Below, in pieces: positions 9,066 to 16,619 of a stretch of DNA of 40,003 nt (position 1 is the first letter of the stretch; every line of letters starts with the position of its first letter). The position numbers were made by a program, and so were the translations under genes. The notes under the pieces are model-generated. The model worked only from the letters and a program-made list of their open reading frames with translations. It made no database searches and was not told the origin of the DNA. The stretch covers positions 1-40,003 of the forward strand of contig PDPT01000016.1 in assembly GCA_002746605.1 (NCBI GenBank), in the 5' to 3' direction. Source of the DNA: Ignavibacteriota bacterium (lineage in GTDB: Bacteria > Bacteroidota > Ignavibacteria > Ignavibacteriales > Melioribacteraceae).

Positions 9066-10319
9066 ATGCCAATGGATATTTCGACTTTAAAGTCAAAAAA
9101 AATAGTTGATTTATTACAAATTGCCAAAGAGTATAAACTCACTGGCGTTAACGATTTACGTAAACAAGAATTAATCTATAAAATTCTGGAAGCCCAAACC
9201 CAAAAAGACGGATTAACGTTTTCGCAGGGTGTTTTGGAAGTGCTTTCCGATGGTTATGGATTTTTAAGATCGGCAGATTACAATTATCTTCCATCACCGG
9301 ATGATATTTATGTTTCGCCTTCACAAATTAAAAGGTTTAGTTTAAGAACCGGAGATCAAGTAAGCGGACAAGTAAGACCACCTAAAGAAGGTGAAAGATT
9401 TTTTGCTCTTTTACGCGTTGAAGCTGTAAACGGTAAAGATCCCGAAGAAATAAGGTCAAGAACTTTGTTCGATAATCTTACTCCGCTTCATCCTACAAAG
9501 AGAATTAAGTTAGAATCGGTTCCCGGTGAATATTCTATGAGAATTATGGATTTATTAGCTCCAACGGGAAAAGGGCAAAGAGGTCTGATAGTTTCGCCGC
9601 CCAAAACCGGTAAAACAGTACTACTTCAAAAAATTGCAAATTCAATTACAAGAAATCATCCTGAAGTTAAGATGATAATGCTTCTGATTGACGAAAGACC
9701 TGAAGAAGTAACGGATATGCAGCGTTCGGTTAAAGCTGAAGTTGTTAGTTCTACATTCGATGAACCGCCTGAAAGACATGTTCAAGTAGCTAATATGGTA
9801 ATTGAAAAAGCCAAAAGAATGGTAGAAGCGGGAGATGATGTTGTAATTCTTTTAGATAGTATCACAAGACTTGCCAGAGCACATAATACAACACAACCTC
9901 ACAGTGGTAGAATTCTTTCGGGTGGTGTTGATTCAAATGCACTTCACAAACCTAAAAGATTTTTTGGTGCTGCCAGAAATATTGAAGACGGCGGAAGTTT
10001 AACAATTCTTGCTACGGCTTTGATTGATACAGGAAGCAGAATGGATGAAGTTATATTCGAAGAGTTTAAGGGAACAGGCAACTTGGAAATTGTTCTCGAC
10101 AGACCACTTGCCGATAGAAGAATTTTCCCTGCTTTCGATGTGAATAAATCGGGTACAAGAAAAGAAGAATTACTTATGACCGAAGAAGAACTTAATAAAG
10201 TTTGGATACTAAGAAAATTCTTGAGCAATTACGATACAATTGAAGCTATGGAATTTTTATTGGATAAAATGCGTGGGACAAAAAATAACAAAGAGTTCTT
10301 ATTGAGTATGAACAGTTAG
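9066..10319 (+). CDS. rho: Transcription termination factor Rho
   Basis: Hexameric RNA-dependent ATPase/translocase that ends transcription at unstructured, untranslated RNA. The 417-residue protein has the N-terminal Rho helical domain (residues 1-45), the cold-shock-like RNA-binding domain (GYGFLRS near 66-72, where the aromatic residues contact RNA), Walker A ([12 protein letters not shown] near 178), the [12 protein letters not shown] segment, Walker B ([15 protein letters not shown] near 260), the Q-loop/R-loop region with [21 protein letters not shown], and the [12 protein letters not shown] motif. The N-domain lacks the long insertions seen in some Bacteroidota Rho proteins. A second Met two codons in (9072) is an alternative start. 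The gene sits between folC and the GWxTD gene. Confidence 0.96.
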   Translation: MPMDISTLKSKKIVDLLQIAKEYKLTGVNDLRKQELIYKILEAQTQKDGLTFSQGVLEVLSDGYGFLRSADYNYLPSPDDIYVSPSQIKRFSLRTGDQVSGQVRPPKEGERFFALLRVEAVNGKDPEEIRSRTLFDNLTPLHPTKRIKLESVPGEYSMRIMDLLAPTGKGQRGLIVSPPKTGKTVLLQKIANSITRNHPEVKMIMLLIDERPEEVTDMQRSVKAEVVSSTFDEPPERHVQVANMVIEKAKRMVEAGDDVVILLDSITRLARAHNTTQPHSGRILSGGVDSNALHKPKRFFGAARNIEDGGSLTILATALIDTGSRMDEVIFEEFKGTGNLEIVLDRPLADRRIFPAFDVNKSGTRKEELLMTEEELNKVWILRKFLSNYDTIEAMEFLLDKMRGTKNNKEFLLSMNS

Positions 10320-10358
10320 AATTATTTAATATCTTTTCCCAAAACGGTTATTAAAAAT

Positions 10359-11594
10359 ATGAAATTTATAAACTTTTTTTTATTCTTATTTTGTGCAACA
10401 ATAATTTTTTCACAAAATATTATAAGTCCTGTTTATATTGAACATAACTCAATTTTCACCGATTCACTTTCAAAAGAGATAATTTCTTATCGAGTACCAT
10501 TTAGTAATTTACTTTTTAAGAAAGAAGATGATATTTACAAAAGTGAATTTTCAATAACTTTTGAATTGTACAAAGAAAAAAAGTTTGTTCAAAGAGAAAT
10601 TTTGAATGAAAAAGTTTATTCAAATAGTTACGAAGAAACTTTATCTAAAAATAGTTTTTTTGAAAATTATTTCATTCTTAAATTAAACCCGGGTGAATAT
10701 ACTTTAGCAACCAGATTGAACTTAAATTCAACTGAAGTTCAGTATCAAGCAACAAAAATAAAAATTAAAATTGATTCGAATTATTCAACTAAAGTTTTTA
10801 ACCCAATTATCGTTCAGAATGGAAAAAGGCAATCCAATAAATTTATTGTTGCCAATTATGGTAACACAATTCCTTTTTCACCGGATGAATACAGCTTATT
10901 GCTTACATTACCCGACTCTTCAGTAAAAAAAGTAACTTATCAGATTTATCAATTTGATAAATTGGTAAAAGAGGAGACAGCTAGTTTGTTGAGTAATACT
11001 AATTTAGCCATAGAAAAAAAAGACGATAAATTGGTAGTGAAAATTACTGACATAAAATCAAATGTAAGTAATTTTTTAATTACCGATTTTAATAAATTGC
11101 TTTTTGAAGGTAAAGCCGAGCTAAAAATAAAGTATAACAATACAGTTGAAGTGAAAAAAACTCTTGATATTAAGTGGTTTTACAAACCCAATGTATTAAA
11201 TAATCTTGCATATTCAATAAAATTATTACAATATGTTGAAGATGAAAGAACTGTTACACAATTACTTGCTAATGATGAAAAAAATTATTTAAAAGAACTA
11301 ACTTCTTATTGGAATAAAAAATATCCTTCAAACGGAATTAAATATAATTATGCTATGGCTGAATACTATAAACGTGCCGATTATGCATATCAAAATTTTT
11401 CTTCGTTGAACAGACTGGATGGTGCCGAAAGAGATCGAGGAAGAATTTATATTATGTATGGTAAACCGACTTCCGTAGAAAGGAATTACAATGAAATGAA
11501 TGAGGTTATTGAAGTCTGGTTCTATGAAAACCTTGGCAGAACTTTTATTTTTAAGGATATAAAGGGTACAGGTAAATTTGATTTATCCGATTAA
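10359..11594 (+). CDS. Secreted GWxTD-domain-type protein (degenerate motif)
   Basis: A 411-residue protein with a clear N-terminal signal peptide (MKFINFFLFLFCATIIFS, followed by Gln), a long beta-rich central region of unknown function, and a C-terminal segment near residues 335-410 that matches the GWxTD domain (PF-type family of Bacteroidota, Acidobacteria and relatives). The diagnostic motif is degraded: the expected G-W-x-T-D reads G-A-E-R-D directly before the conserved RGRIYIMYGKP. No membrane helices other than the signal peptide are seen, so it is probably periplasmic or surface-exposed. No reaction is known for the family. It lies five bases before pdxA and is likely co-transcribed with it. 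Confidence 0.75.
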   Translation: MKFINFFLFLFCATIIFSQNIISPVYIEHNSIFTDSLSKEIISYRVPFSNLLFKKEDDIYKSEFSITFELYKEKKFVQREILNEKVYSNSYEETLSKNSFFENYFILKLNPGEYTLATRLNLNSTEVQYQATKIKIKIDSNYSTKVFNPIIVQNGKRQSNKFIVANYGNTIPFSPDEYSLLLTLPDSSVKKVTYQIYQFDKLVKEETASLLSNTNLAIEKKDDKLVVKITDIKSNVSNFLITDFNKLLFEGKAELKIKYNNTVEVKKTLDIKWFYKPNVLNNLAYSIKLLQYVEDERTVTQLLANDEKNYLKELTSYWNKKYPSNGIKYNYAMAEYYKRADYAYQNFSSLNRLDGAERDRGRIYIMYGKPTSVERNYNEMNEVIEVWFYENLGRTFIFKDIKGTGKFDLSD

Positions 11595-11599
11595 TTTTT

Positions 11600-12574
11600 A
11601 TGAATACTTTTGTTTTTACTTGCGGTGATATAAATGGAATAGGTCCTGAAATTGTTATAAAAACAATAAATAAAAAAACTCCGTCCAGTAGAAGGAAAAT
11701 AATTTTTATAATTCCAAAAAATGTTTTTGAAGCCAGCAAAGAAAAAATAAAACCAAAGTTTAAATTTCAAATCAAAAAAACTCTTCCCAAAAAATGGGAG
11801 AAAGATGAAGTAATTATTTTAGACATTGGTAATTACACTCAAAAAATTGGCAGACCTACAAAAGCATCAGGTAAAGCTGCTTACGAGGCAATTATAAAAG
11901 CATGTGAATTATTAAAAAATAAGTCTGCCGATGCAATGATTACAGCACCTATTTCGAAAATAGCTTTACAAAAAGCAGATATTAATTTCCCCGGACATAC
12001 GGAGCTTATTGCAAATTATTTTTCAGTGAAAAATTTTTCGATGATGTTTGTTTCCAATAGAATGAAAGCAGGACTTGTAACTATTCATGAACCGATAAAT
12101 AACATTTCAAAGCTTTTAACAAAAGAAAAATTACAAAATGTAATTAATGTAATCGATTACGCACTTAAAAATGATTTTGGAATACCTTCACCCAAAATTG
12201 CTGTGCTTGGTCTTAATCCGCATGCCGGAGAAAATGGAAAAATTGGAAAGGAAGAAGTTGAAGTTATTCAACCTGTGATCAAAAAAAAATCAAGGAATGT
12301 GTTTGGTCCTTTTGTCCCGGATGCTTTTTTCGGTACAAAAAATTACAATAATTATGATTGTATTGTAGGAATTTATCACGACCAACTTTTAATTCCCTTT
12401 AAGTTATTAAATTTTAGTACAGGAGTAAATTATACAGCAGGACTTCCAATAATAAGAACATCGCCCGATCACGGAACGGCTTACGATATTGCTGGAAAGG
12501 GTATTGCTGAAGAAAATAGTACGCTGCATGCTTTTAATTTTGCAGTAAAAATTGCAAGGAACAGAAGAAGATAA
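11600..12574 (+). CDS. pdxA: 4-hydroxythreonine-4-phosphate dehydrogenase
   Basis: Oxidises 4-phosphohydroxy-L-threonine on the DXP-dependent route to pyridoxal phosphate; a cytoplasmic, metal- and NAD-dependent dimer. The 324-residue protein begins with the family's GDINGIGPEI motif (residues 9-18) and holds TAPISK near 114, FPGHTE near 130, and the three metal-site histidines in LVTIHEP, LNPHAGENG and YHDQ, matching His166, His211 and His266 of the E. coli enzyme. The C-terminal RTSPDHGTAYDIAGK segment binds NAD. It follows the GWxTD gene at five bases and runs up to the methyltransferase gene, indicating one transcript. No pdxJ is visible in the window. Confidence 0.95.
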   Translation: MNTFVFTCGDINGIGPEIVIKTINKKTPSSRRKIIFIIPKNVFEASKEKIKPKFKFQIKKTLPKKWEKDEVIILDIGNYTQKIGRPTKASGKAAYEAIIKACELLKNKSADAMITAPISKIALQKADINFPGHTELIANYFSVKNFSMMFVSNRMKAGLVTIHEPINNISKLLTKEKLQNVINVIDYALKNDFGIPSPKIAVLGLNPHAGENGKIGKEEVEVIQPVIKKKSRNVFGPFVPDAFFGTKNYNNYDCIVGIYHDQLLIPFKLLNFSTGVNYTAGLPIIRTSPDHGTAYDIAGKGIAEENSTLHAFNFAVKIARNRRR

Positions 12575-12578
12575 TAAT

Positions 12579-13307
12579 TTGGAAAATATAAAACCTTATT
12601 CGAAATTTTCAGAGATATATGCACACTTGATGAAATCAGTTGATTATCAATTTTGGGCAGAATATTTAAGGAAAATTCATAAAAGATACGGAACAAAGAA
12701 TGACCTTGCTTTAGAGATAGCTTCGGGAAATTGTATGCTTGCTCAACATATTAGGACGAATGAATTCAAAAAAATATTCCTCTCAGATTTATCTTTAGAA
12801 ATGTTGAAGTACAACAAAACTGAATATCCTGCAGTATGCTGTAACATGCTGCAATTACCTTTTAAGGTTAAATTTGATTTTATCTTTTCAACTTTCGATT
12901 CAATTAATTATTTGCAGAACAAAAAAGAATTGAAATTATTTTTCGAGCAAATATACAACTTGCTTTCCGAAAACGGATGTTTTGTATTTGATGTTGCCTT
13001 AATGCAGAATAGTATTAGACATGTAAAAAAACTTAATAGGATTGGAAAGCATAAAGGAATAAAATATAAGCAAATAAGTAAAATAAATTTAAAAGATAAA
13101 ATTCATAAAAATATTTTAGAGTTAGAATTTAAGAACGGAAAAACTTATATTGAAGAACATACTCAAAAAATTTTCGATTTTTATTATTATTTTCAAGTTT
13201 TAGATCAAACAAAGCTTTTTGTTGCAGAATGTTTAGAAGCATTTACTTTTAATCATGCTTCTCCTCATTCTGAAAGAGTACAATTTATTGTAAAAAGGAA
13301 AAATTAA
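12579..13307 (+). CDS. Class I SAM-dependent methyltransferase, substrate unknown
   Basis: A protein of about 242 residues with a methyltransferase fold. After an N-terminal YxKFSEIYAHLM helix typical of small-molecule methyltransferases comes the SAM motif I as ALEIASGNCMLAQHI (a degenerate ExGxGxG), motif II acidic residue in FLSDLSLEML, and a post-motif segment FIFSTFDSINYL with LLSENGCFVFDV. I chose the TTG at 12579, four bases after the pdxA stop and preceded by AGAAG, over an upstream TTG at 12552 that would overlap pdxA and lacks a ribosome-binding site. The stop overlaps the ftsE ATG (TAATG). Substrate cannot be told from sequence. Confidence 0.8.
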   Translation: MENIKPYSKFSEIYAHLMKSVDYQFWAEYLRKIHKRYGTKNDLALEIASGNCMLAQHIRTNEFKKIFLSDLSLEMLKYNKTEYPAVCCNMLQLPFKVKFDFIFSTFDSINYLQNKKELKLFFEQIYNLLSENGCFVFDVALMQNSIRHVKKLNRIGKHKGIKYKQISKINLKDKIHKNILELEFKNGKTYIEEHTQKIFDFYYYFQVLDQTKLFVAECLEAFTFNHASPHSERVQFIVKRKN

Positions 13308-13981
13308 TGTTAACATTTAGTAATGTAGAATTTAAATATTCAAATCAAGAAGTCTTTAATAATTTAAACTTGCATCTTGCCGATGGAGATTTTGCTTTCC
13401 TTATTGGAAAAAGCGGAGTTGGAAAATCAACATTACTTCAACTTATTTATATGGAGGTACTGCCTCAATCCGGCTATGTGCAAGTGGGAGAATTTAGTTC
13501 CGATACAATTAAACCAAAAAAATTACCTTTACTAAGAAAAATTCTTGGAGTTGTTTTTCAAGACTTCAAATTATTGGAAGATAGAAATGTTTATAATAAT
13601 CTTGCATTTATATTAAATGTAACCAATACTCCGAGAAAAGAAATAAAAGATAGAGTAATGCATGCATTAAAGAATGTAGGCTTGGAACATAAAGTAAAAA
13701 ATATGCCTTCGCAATTATCAGGCGGAGAAAAACAGCGTGTAGCAATTGCCAGAGCAATAATAAATAATCCAAGACTTATACTTGCAGATGAGCCAACCGG
13801 AAATCTTGATCCCAGAACTTCTAATGAAATTATGAATATTTTGCAAGATATAAATAGTAATGGTACTGCAATTCTATTTGCGACCCATAATTACGAGCTC
13901 GTAAAAAAGAATGAAGCAAAAATCTACAAGCTCGAAAACGGAAAAGCTGTAAAAGTTAAAATTAAAAAGCAAGATGATTAG
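13307..13981 (+). CDS. ftsE: Cell-division ABC ATPase FtsE
   Basis: ATP-binding subunit that with FtsX controls periplasmic peptidoglycan hydrolases at the septum. The 224-residue protein has Walker A (GKSGVGKST, residues 34-42), a Q-loop in GVVFQDFKLLEDRNVYNN, which is close to the FtsE consensus, the signature LSGGEKQR near 137, Walker B plus catalytic Glu in LILADEPTGNLDP near 158, and an H-loop His in LFATHNYELV near 190. The length and DFKLL segment favour FtsE over LolD, but the two families are similar. No ftsX follows: the next gene is convergent, with stops only one base apart. Its start overlaps the methyltransferase stop. Confidence 0.85.
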   Translation: MLTFSNVEFKYSNQEVFNNLNLHLADGDFAFLIGKSGVGKSTLLQLIYMEVLPQSGYVQVGEFSSDTIKPKKLPLLRKILGVVFQDFKLLEDRNVYNNLAFILNVTNTPRKEIKDRVMHALKNVGLEHKVKNMPSQLSGGEKQRVAIARAIINNPRLILADEPTGNLDPRTSNEIMNILQDINSNGTAILFATHNYELVKKNEAKIYKLENGKAVKVKIKKQDD

Positions 13982-13982
13982 A

Positions 13983-14636
13983 TTAGCTGATTGCCTCTAA
14001 AATATTTGAGGTTATTTCATCTACAGGTAATTTCCCATCAATATTTATAATTTCTTTACCGTTCTCTTTGCAAAAGTCTAACACAGGTTTTGTAGTCTGG
14101 TGGAAAATTTCTAATCTATTTTTGATTACTTCTTCAGTATCATCTTTTCTTCTTATAAAACTATCTATGGAACCACAAGTGGGGCATTTATCCAAGTTTT
14201 GAAGAAAATTTAAATTTACTATATTTCCGCATGCACTACACATTCTTCGTTGCATTAATCTGTTGATAATCGTTTCATTATCAGCCTTGATGTTTATTAT
14301 TTTAATATTGGCTATAAAAATTTCATCAAGTATTGGAGTAAGTGCTTGTGCTTGTTTTAATGTTCTGGGAAAACCGTCAAGAATAAACCCATTTTTACAC
14401 TTTTTATTTTTTAGAACATTAGCAACCAGCTTTAGCATAATATCATCGGGCACAAGTTCACCTCTGCCCATAATTTCTTTTGCTTTTAATCCCAAATCAG
14501 TTTTTTCTTTTATTGCATCTCGTAGAATATCACCAGTAGAAATATGGGGTATTAATAATTTTTCTGAAACTATTTTAGCTTGTGTTCCTTTACCAACACC
14601 GGGTGCACCAAAAAAAATGAGTAATTGCTCTTTCAA
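13983..14636 (-). CDS. adk: Adenylate kinase (zinc-type LID)
   Basis: Interconverts ATP+AMP and 2 ADP. The 217-residue protein has the P-loop GAPGVGKGTQ (residues 10-19), AMP-site segments STGDILRD and LDGFPRT (near 87-92), and a long LID domain in which Cys133, Cys136, Cys151 and Cys154 form a CxxC...CxxC zinc site, as in Gram-positive and many Bacteroidota enzymes. The start is TTG, supported by a perfect AGGAGG four bases upstream (14641-14646 on the plus strand read in reverse). It lies 27 bases downstream of tadA on the same strand and is tail-to-tail with ftsE. Confidence 0.96.
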   Translation of the reverse strand: MKEQLLIFFGAPGVGKGTQAKIVSEKLLIPHISTGDILRDAIKEKTDLGLKAKEIMGRGELVPDDIMLKLVANVLKNKKCKNGFILDGFPRTLKQAQALTPILDEIFIANIKIINIKADNETIINRLMQRRMCSACGNIVNLNFLQNLDKCPTCGSIDSFIRRKDDTEEVIKNRLEIFHQTTKPVLDFCKENGKEIINIDGKLPVDEITSNILEAIS

Positions 14637-14663
14637 ATTGCCTCCTGATAAAATTATAAATAT

Positions 14664-15128
14664 TTAATTAATTCTTTTCTTAACAAAAAATGATTTAAGT
14701 AAGTTTTTACTTTCTTCAGAGTATATTCCCGAATAGACCTTTGGTTTATGATTATAATGATTATCATCAAGGATGTTGTAAATAGAACCGGCTGCACCAA
14801 ATTTAGGTTCAAATGCTCCGAAATATACTTTGTTTAATCTTGATAATAAAATTGCTCCGGAACACATTACGCAAGGCTCAGATGTTATGTAAATATCACA
14901 ATCTTTTAATATTTTCGATTTTAGATGATTAGCCGCAGCAGTGATAGCAAGTATTTCTGCGTGAGCTGTAGGATCGTTTAACATTTCAGTTTGATTGTGT
15001 CCGCGTCCGATAATCATATTACGATAAACCACAACCGCACCAATTGGTATTTCATTTTTTTCAAGTGCTATTTCAGCTTCTTGAAGTGCCGCAAACATAA
15101 ACTTATATTCGGTTTCTGAGAAAAGCAA
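14664..15128 (-). CDS. tadA: tRNA-specific adenosine deaminase
   Basis: Deaminates the wobble adenosine to inosine in tRNA-Arg(ACG). The 154-residue protein carries the cytidine-deaminase-type zinc site: His56 and Glu58 in the HAE motif, and Cys86 and Cys89 in PCVMC. The MLNDPTAHAEI, YITSEPC and FGAFEPKFGAAGS segments agree with TadA rather than with guanine deaminase. The start given is TTG, with GAAGGA about ten bases upstream; a Met at residue 11 is the alternative. It precedes adk on the minus strand and lies just downstream of a tRNA-Arg gene; that tRNA has anticodon UCG, so it is not itself a TadA substrate. Confidence 0.94.
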   Translation of the reverse strand: MLFSETEYKFMFAALQEAEIALEKNEIPIGAVVVYRNMIIGRGHNQTEMLNDPTAHAEILAITAAANHLKSKILKDCDIYITSEPCVMCSGAILLSRLNKVYFGAFEPKFGAAGSIYNILDDNHYNHKPKVYSGIYSEESKNLLKSFFVKKRIN

Positions 15129-15177
15129 AATTTTTAATCCTTCTTCACGTTCAGCTTTTGGCAGACGCGAAGTATAA

Positions 15178-15211
15178 TTTAATTTCCTGTAACTTATGCT
15201 AGGAAATTAAA
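15178..15211 (-). terminator. Hairpin after tRNA-Arg, possible terminator or processing site
   Basis: A perfect 11-base inverted repeat (arms TTTAATTTCCT and AGGAAATTAAA, 12-base loop) lies 35 bases downstream of tRNA-Arg on the minus strand and 50 bases before tadA. It has no U-run after the stem, so termination is only a guess; it may be an RNase processing signal between tRNA and mRNA. Confidence 0.4.
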
Positions 15212-15246
15212 CCCGTAATTTAAAGACCATTTATTATTTAAGTTTG

Positions 15247-15320
15247 TACGCCCGGAAGGACTCGAACCCTCAACCCTCAGAGCCGAAATCTGATGCTCTA
15301 TCCAATTGAGCTACGGACGC
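15247..15320 (-). tRNA. tRNA-Arg (anticodon UCG)
   Basis: The reverse complement folds into a 74-base cloverleaf: acceptor GCGTCCG with CGGGCGT (a G-U first pair), D-stem GCTC/GAGC, anticodon stem TCAGA/TCTGA with loop TTTCGGC giving anticodon UCG, T-stem GAGGG/CCTTC with TTCGAGT loop, discriminator A. CCA is not encoded. It reads CGA-type arginine codons. Confidence 0.95.
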
Positions 15321-15333
15321 ATTATTTAAAATA

Positions 15334-15364
15334 TAAATATATTACATTAACTAAAAAATTGAAA
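15334..15364 (-). promoter_or_regulatory. Putative promoter of tRNA-Arg
   Basis: On the minus strand TTTCAA, 17 bases, then TATATTTA ends about 14 bases before the tRNA. The same layout (hexamer, 17 bases, TA-A/T-ATTTA) stands before tRNA-Val and tRNA-Leu. Assigned by pattern only. Confidence 0.45.
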
Positions 15365-15437
15365 GAAGAATAAGTTTATTAGAACGAATATTTTCTGAAT
15401 TTGCTTTTTAATTTTTTAAGACATCAACTAAAATAAT

Positions 15438-15468
15438 TTGCAAATATCAAAATAAAAGCCTAAATTTA
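15438..15468 (+). promoter_or_regulatory. Putative promoter of tRNA-Val
   Basis: TTGCAA (15438-15443), 17 bases, TAAATTTA (15461-15468), about 34 bases before the tRNA. It also fits the Bacteroidota form TTTG...TAnnTTTG except for the last base. Confidence 0.4.
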
Positions 15469-15502
15469 TTCTTCTAAAATTTTGAAGTCATTAAAATTTT
15501 AT

Positions 15503-15577
15503 GGGAGCTTAGCTCAGTTGGTTCAGAGCACCTGCCTTACAAGCAGGGGGTCACAAGTTCGAATCTTGTAGCTCCCA
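15503..15577 (+). tRNA. tRNA-Val (anticodon UAC)
   Basis: A 75-base cloverleaf: acceptor GGGAGCT/AGCTCCC, D-stem GCTC/GAGC, anticodon stem CCTGC/GCAGG with loop CTTACAA (anticodon UAC), T-arm ACAAG/CTTGT with TTCGAAT loop, discriminator A. CCA is not encoded. It is divergent from tRNA-Arg. Confidence 0.97.
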
Positions 15578-15689
15578 CAATTCGTTGTTGTTACAGATGA
15601 ATCCTTGTAGCATTTATAAGTGCCATAAGGATTTTTTAGTTTAAATTATGTCGAGTTTAATTAGGTAAAACCTTAATAAACTTATCTTA

Positions 15690-15720
15690 TTGATAATAGG
15701 AAGTAAGTTTGTTAAATTTA
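15690..15720 (+). promoter_or_regulatory. Putative promoter of tRNA-Leu
   Basis: TTGATA (15690-15695), 17 bases, TAAATTTA (15713-15720), then 16 bases to the tRNA 5' end. Best of the three tRNA promoter candidates. Confidence 0.5.
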
Positions 15721-15736
15721 CTTTCTTATTTTTTAA

Positions 15737-15821
15737 GCCGAAGTGGCGAAATTGGTAGACGCGCTAGACTCAAAATCTAGTCTGGGTTAACCAGGTGCCG
15801 GTTCGAGTCCGGCCTTCGGTA
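15737..15821 (+). tRNA. tRNA-Leu (anticodon CAA)
   Basis: An 85-base class II tRNA: acceptor GCCGAAG/CTTCGGT (G-U first pair), anticodon stem CTAGA/TCTAG with loop CTCAAAA (anticodon CAA), a long variable arm (CTGGGTTAACCAG), T-arm GCCGG/CCGGC with TTCGAGT loop, and discriminator A. It reads UUG codons. CCA is not encoded. Confidence 0.97.
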
Positions 15822-15827
15822 CAATCG

Positions 15828-15859
15828 AAAAAGAAGTGGAAATATCTACTTCTTTTTTT
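15828..15859 (+). terminator. Intrinsic terminator after tRNA-Leu
   Basis: Eight-base stem (GAAGTGGA with TCTACTTC, one G-U pair), AATA loop, flanked by an A-run on the left and seven T on the right. It starts seven bases after the tRNA. Confidence 0.85.
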
Positions 15860-16311
15860 GCTATAGCTTACTTGTTTATATATTTCTACATCAAAAAAAT
15901 ATTTGAAAAAATCTATTTTTTCTATTGGAGACTTCGTTAAAAAAATCCTAGCATAGGTAAAAATATTTAGTCTAAAAAATAAAAATGACAATTATTTTTT
16001 ACGAATGTCAATTAAGGTTGTATAGGTTTATCTCTTTTTAGAGCAAAGTAATATTAAATTTGTGTTCAAAATCATACGCTGTTTTATTGAAGTGTAATTA
16101 TTACATGTATGTTTTTTGTTGTAAAACGGTCTGAAATGAAAGATTACTAAATAATGAAAGCTATGCTAAGATTGGTTTACAAGGTAAAATAAATTTGCTT
16201 AGTTTATTACAATTAAATTGGTACGGTATTTGCTCTTAATCATATAACTAATTATTATAAACCAAAATGTTACTTAAAAATTTAACTACAAAAAATTTAG
16301 AAGGAAGAGAG
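15860..16311. other. Non-coding stretch of about 450 bases
   Basis: No protein gene with family resemblance is seen on either strand. It is very AT-rich and contains one palindrome (TGTAAT-T-ATTACA, 16093-16105) of the spacing used by Fur-family regulators. Otherwise I see nothing I can name; it may hold the promoter of the small gene at 16312 or an untranslated RNA. Confidence 0.5.
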
Positions 16312-16470
16312 ATGTTAACGAGTAAAGCAGTTTTCGAAAATGTGTTAAGTGAATTTCCAAACAATTATTCACAAAAAAATACATTCAGAAAAAATGAATT
16401 AAAACTTTTTTTGTTTGTAACTTATATATTTTTTTTCTTTCTTATTTCAGTATCACTTTTCATAATTTAG
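16312..16470 (+). CDS. Possible small tail-anchored membrane protein (52 residues)
   Basis: A short reading frame with a good ribosome-binding site (AAGGAAGAG directly upstream of the ATG at 16312; a further in-frame ATG at 16267 has none). The product is a polar N-terminal half (residues 1-28) and a strongly hydrophobic C-terminal helix (residues 29-52, LFLFVTYIFFFFLISVSLFI), so it would sit in the membrane by its C-terminus. No family is recognised. It stands alone between a tRNA terminator and manA. It could be real or chance; the ribosome-binding site and clean helix are the only support. Confidence 0.4.
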   Translation: MLTSKAVFENVLSEFPNNYSQKNTFRKNELKLFLFVTYIFFFFLISVSLFII

Positions 16471-16607
16471 TGTAGATTTTAATTTGTACGCAATTCAATA
16501 ATTTTCTACATTATTCTTTTAAATAATTTAAATTATTTAAGACAGAATTATATCTAAATTTCAATCATTTTTTTTCAAAATTTCATTTTATTTAACTAAA
16601 AACATTA

Positions 16608-16614
16608 GTGGAGG
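16608..16614 (+). promoter_or_regulatory. Ribosome-binding site that fixes the manA start
   Basis: GTGGAGG stands five bases before TTG at 16620. Its own GTG is in frame and could be miscalled as the start, but it is more likely part of the Shine-Dalgarno sequence. Confidence 0.65.
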
Positions 16615-16619
16615 CTAGT

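Noticed and set aside
15770..15991. Minus-strand frame of 73 codons
   Set aside because: It covers part of tRNA-Leu and its terminator; the product includes the reverse translation of the tRNA (a well-known false protein).
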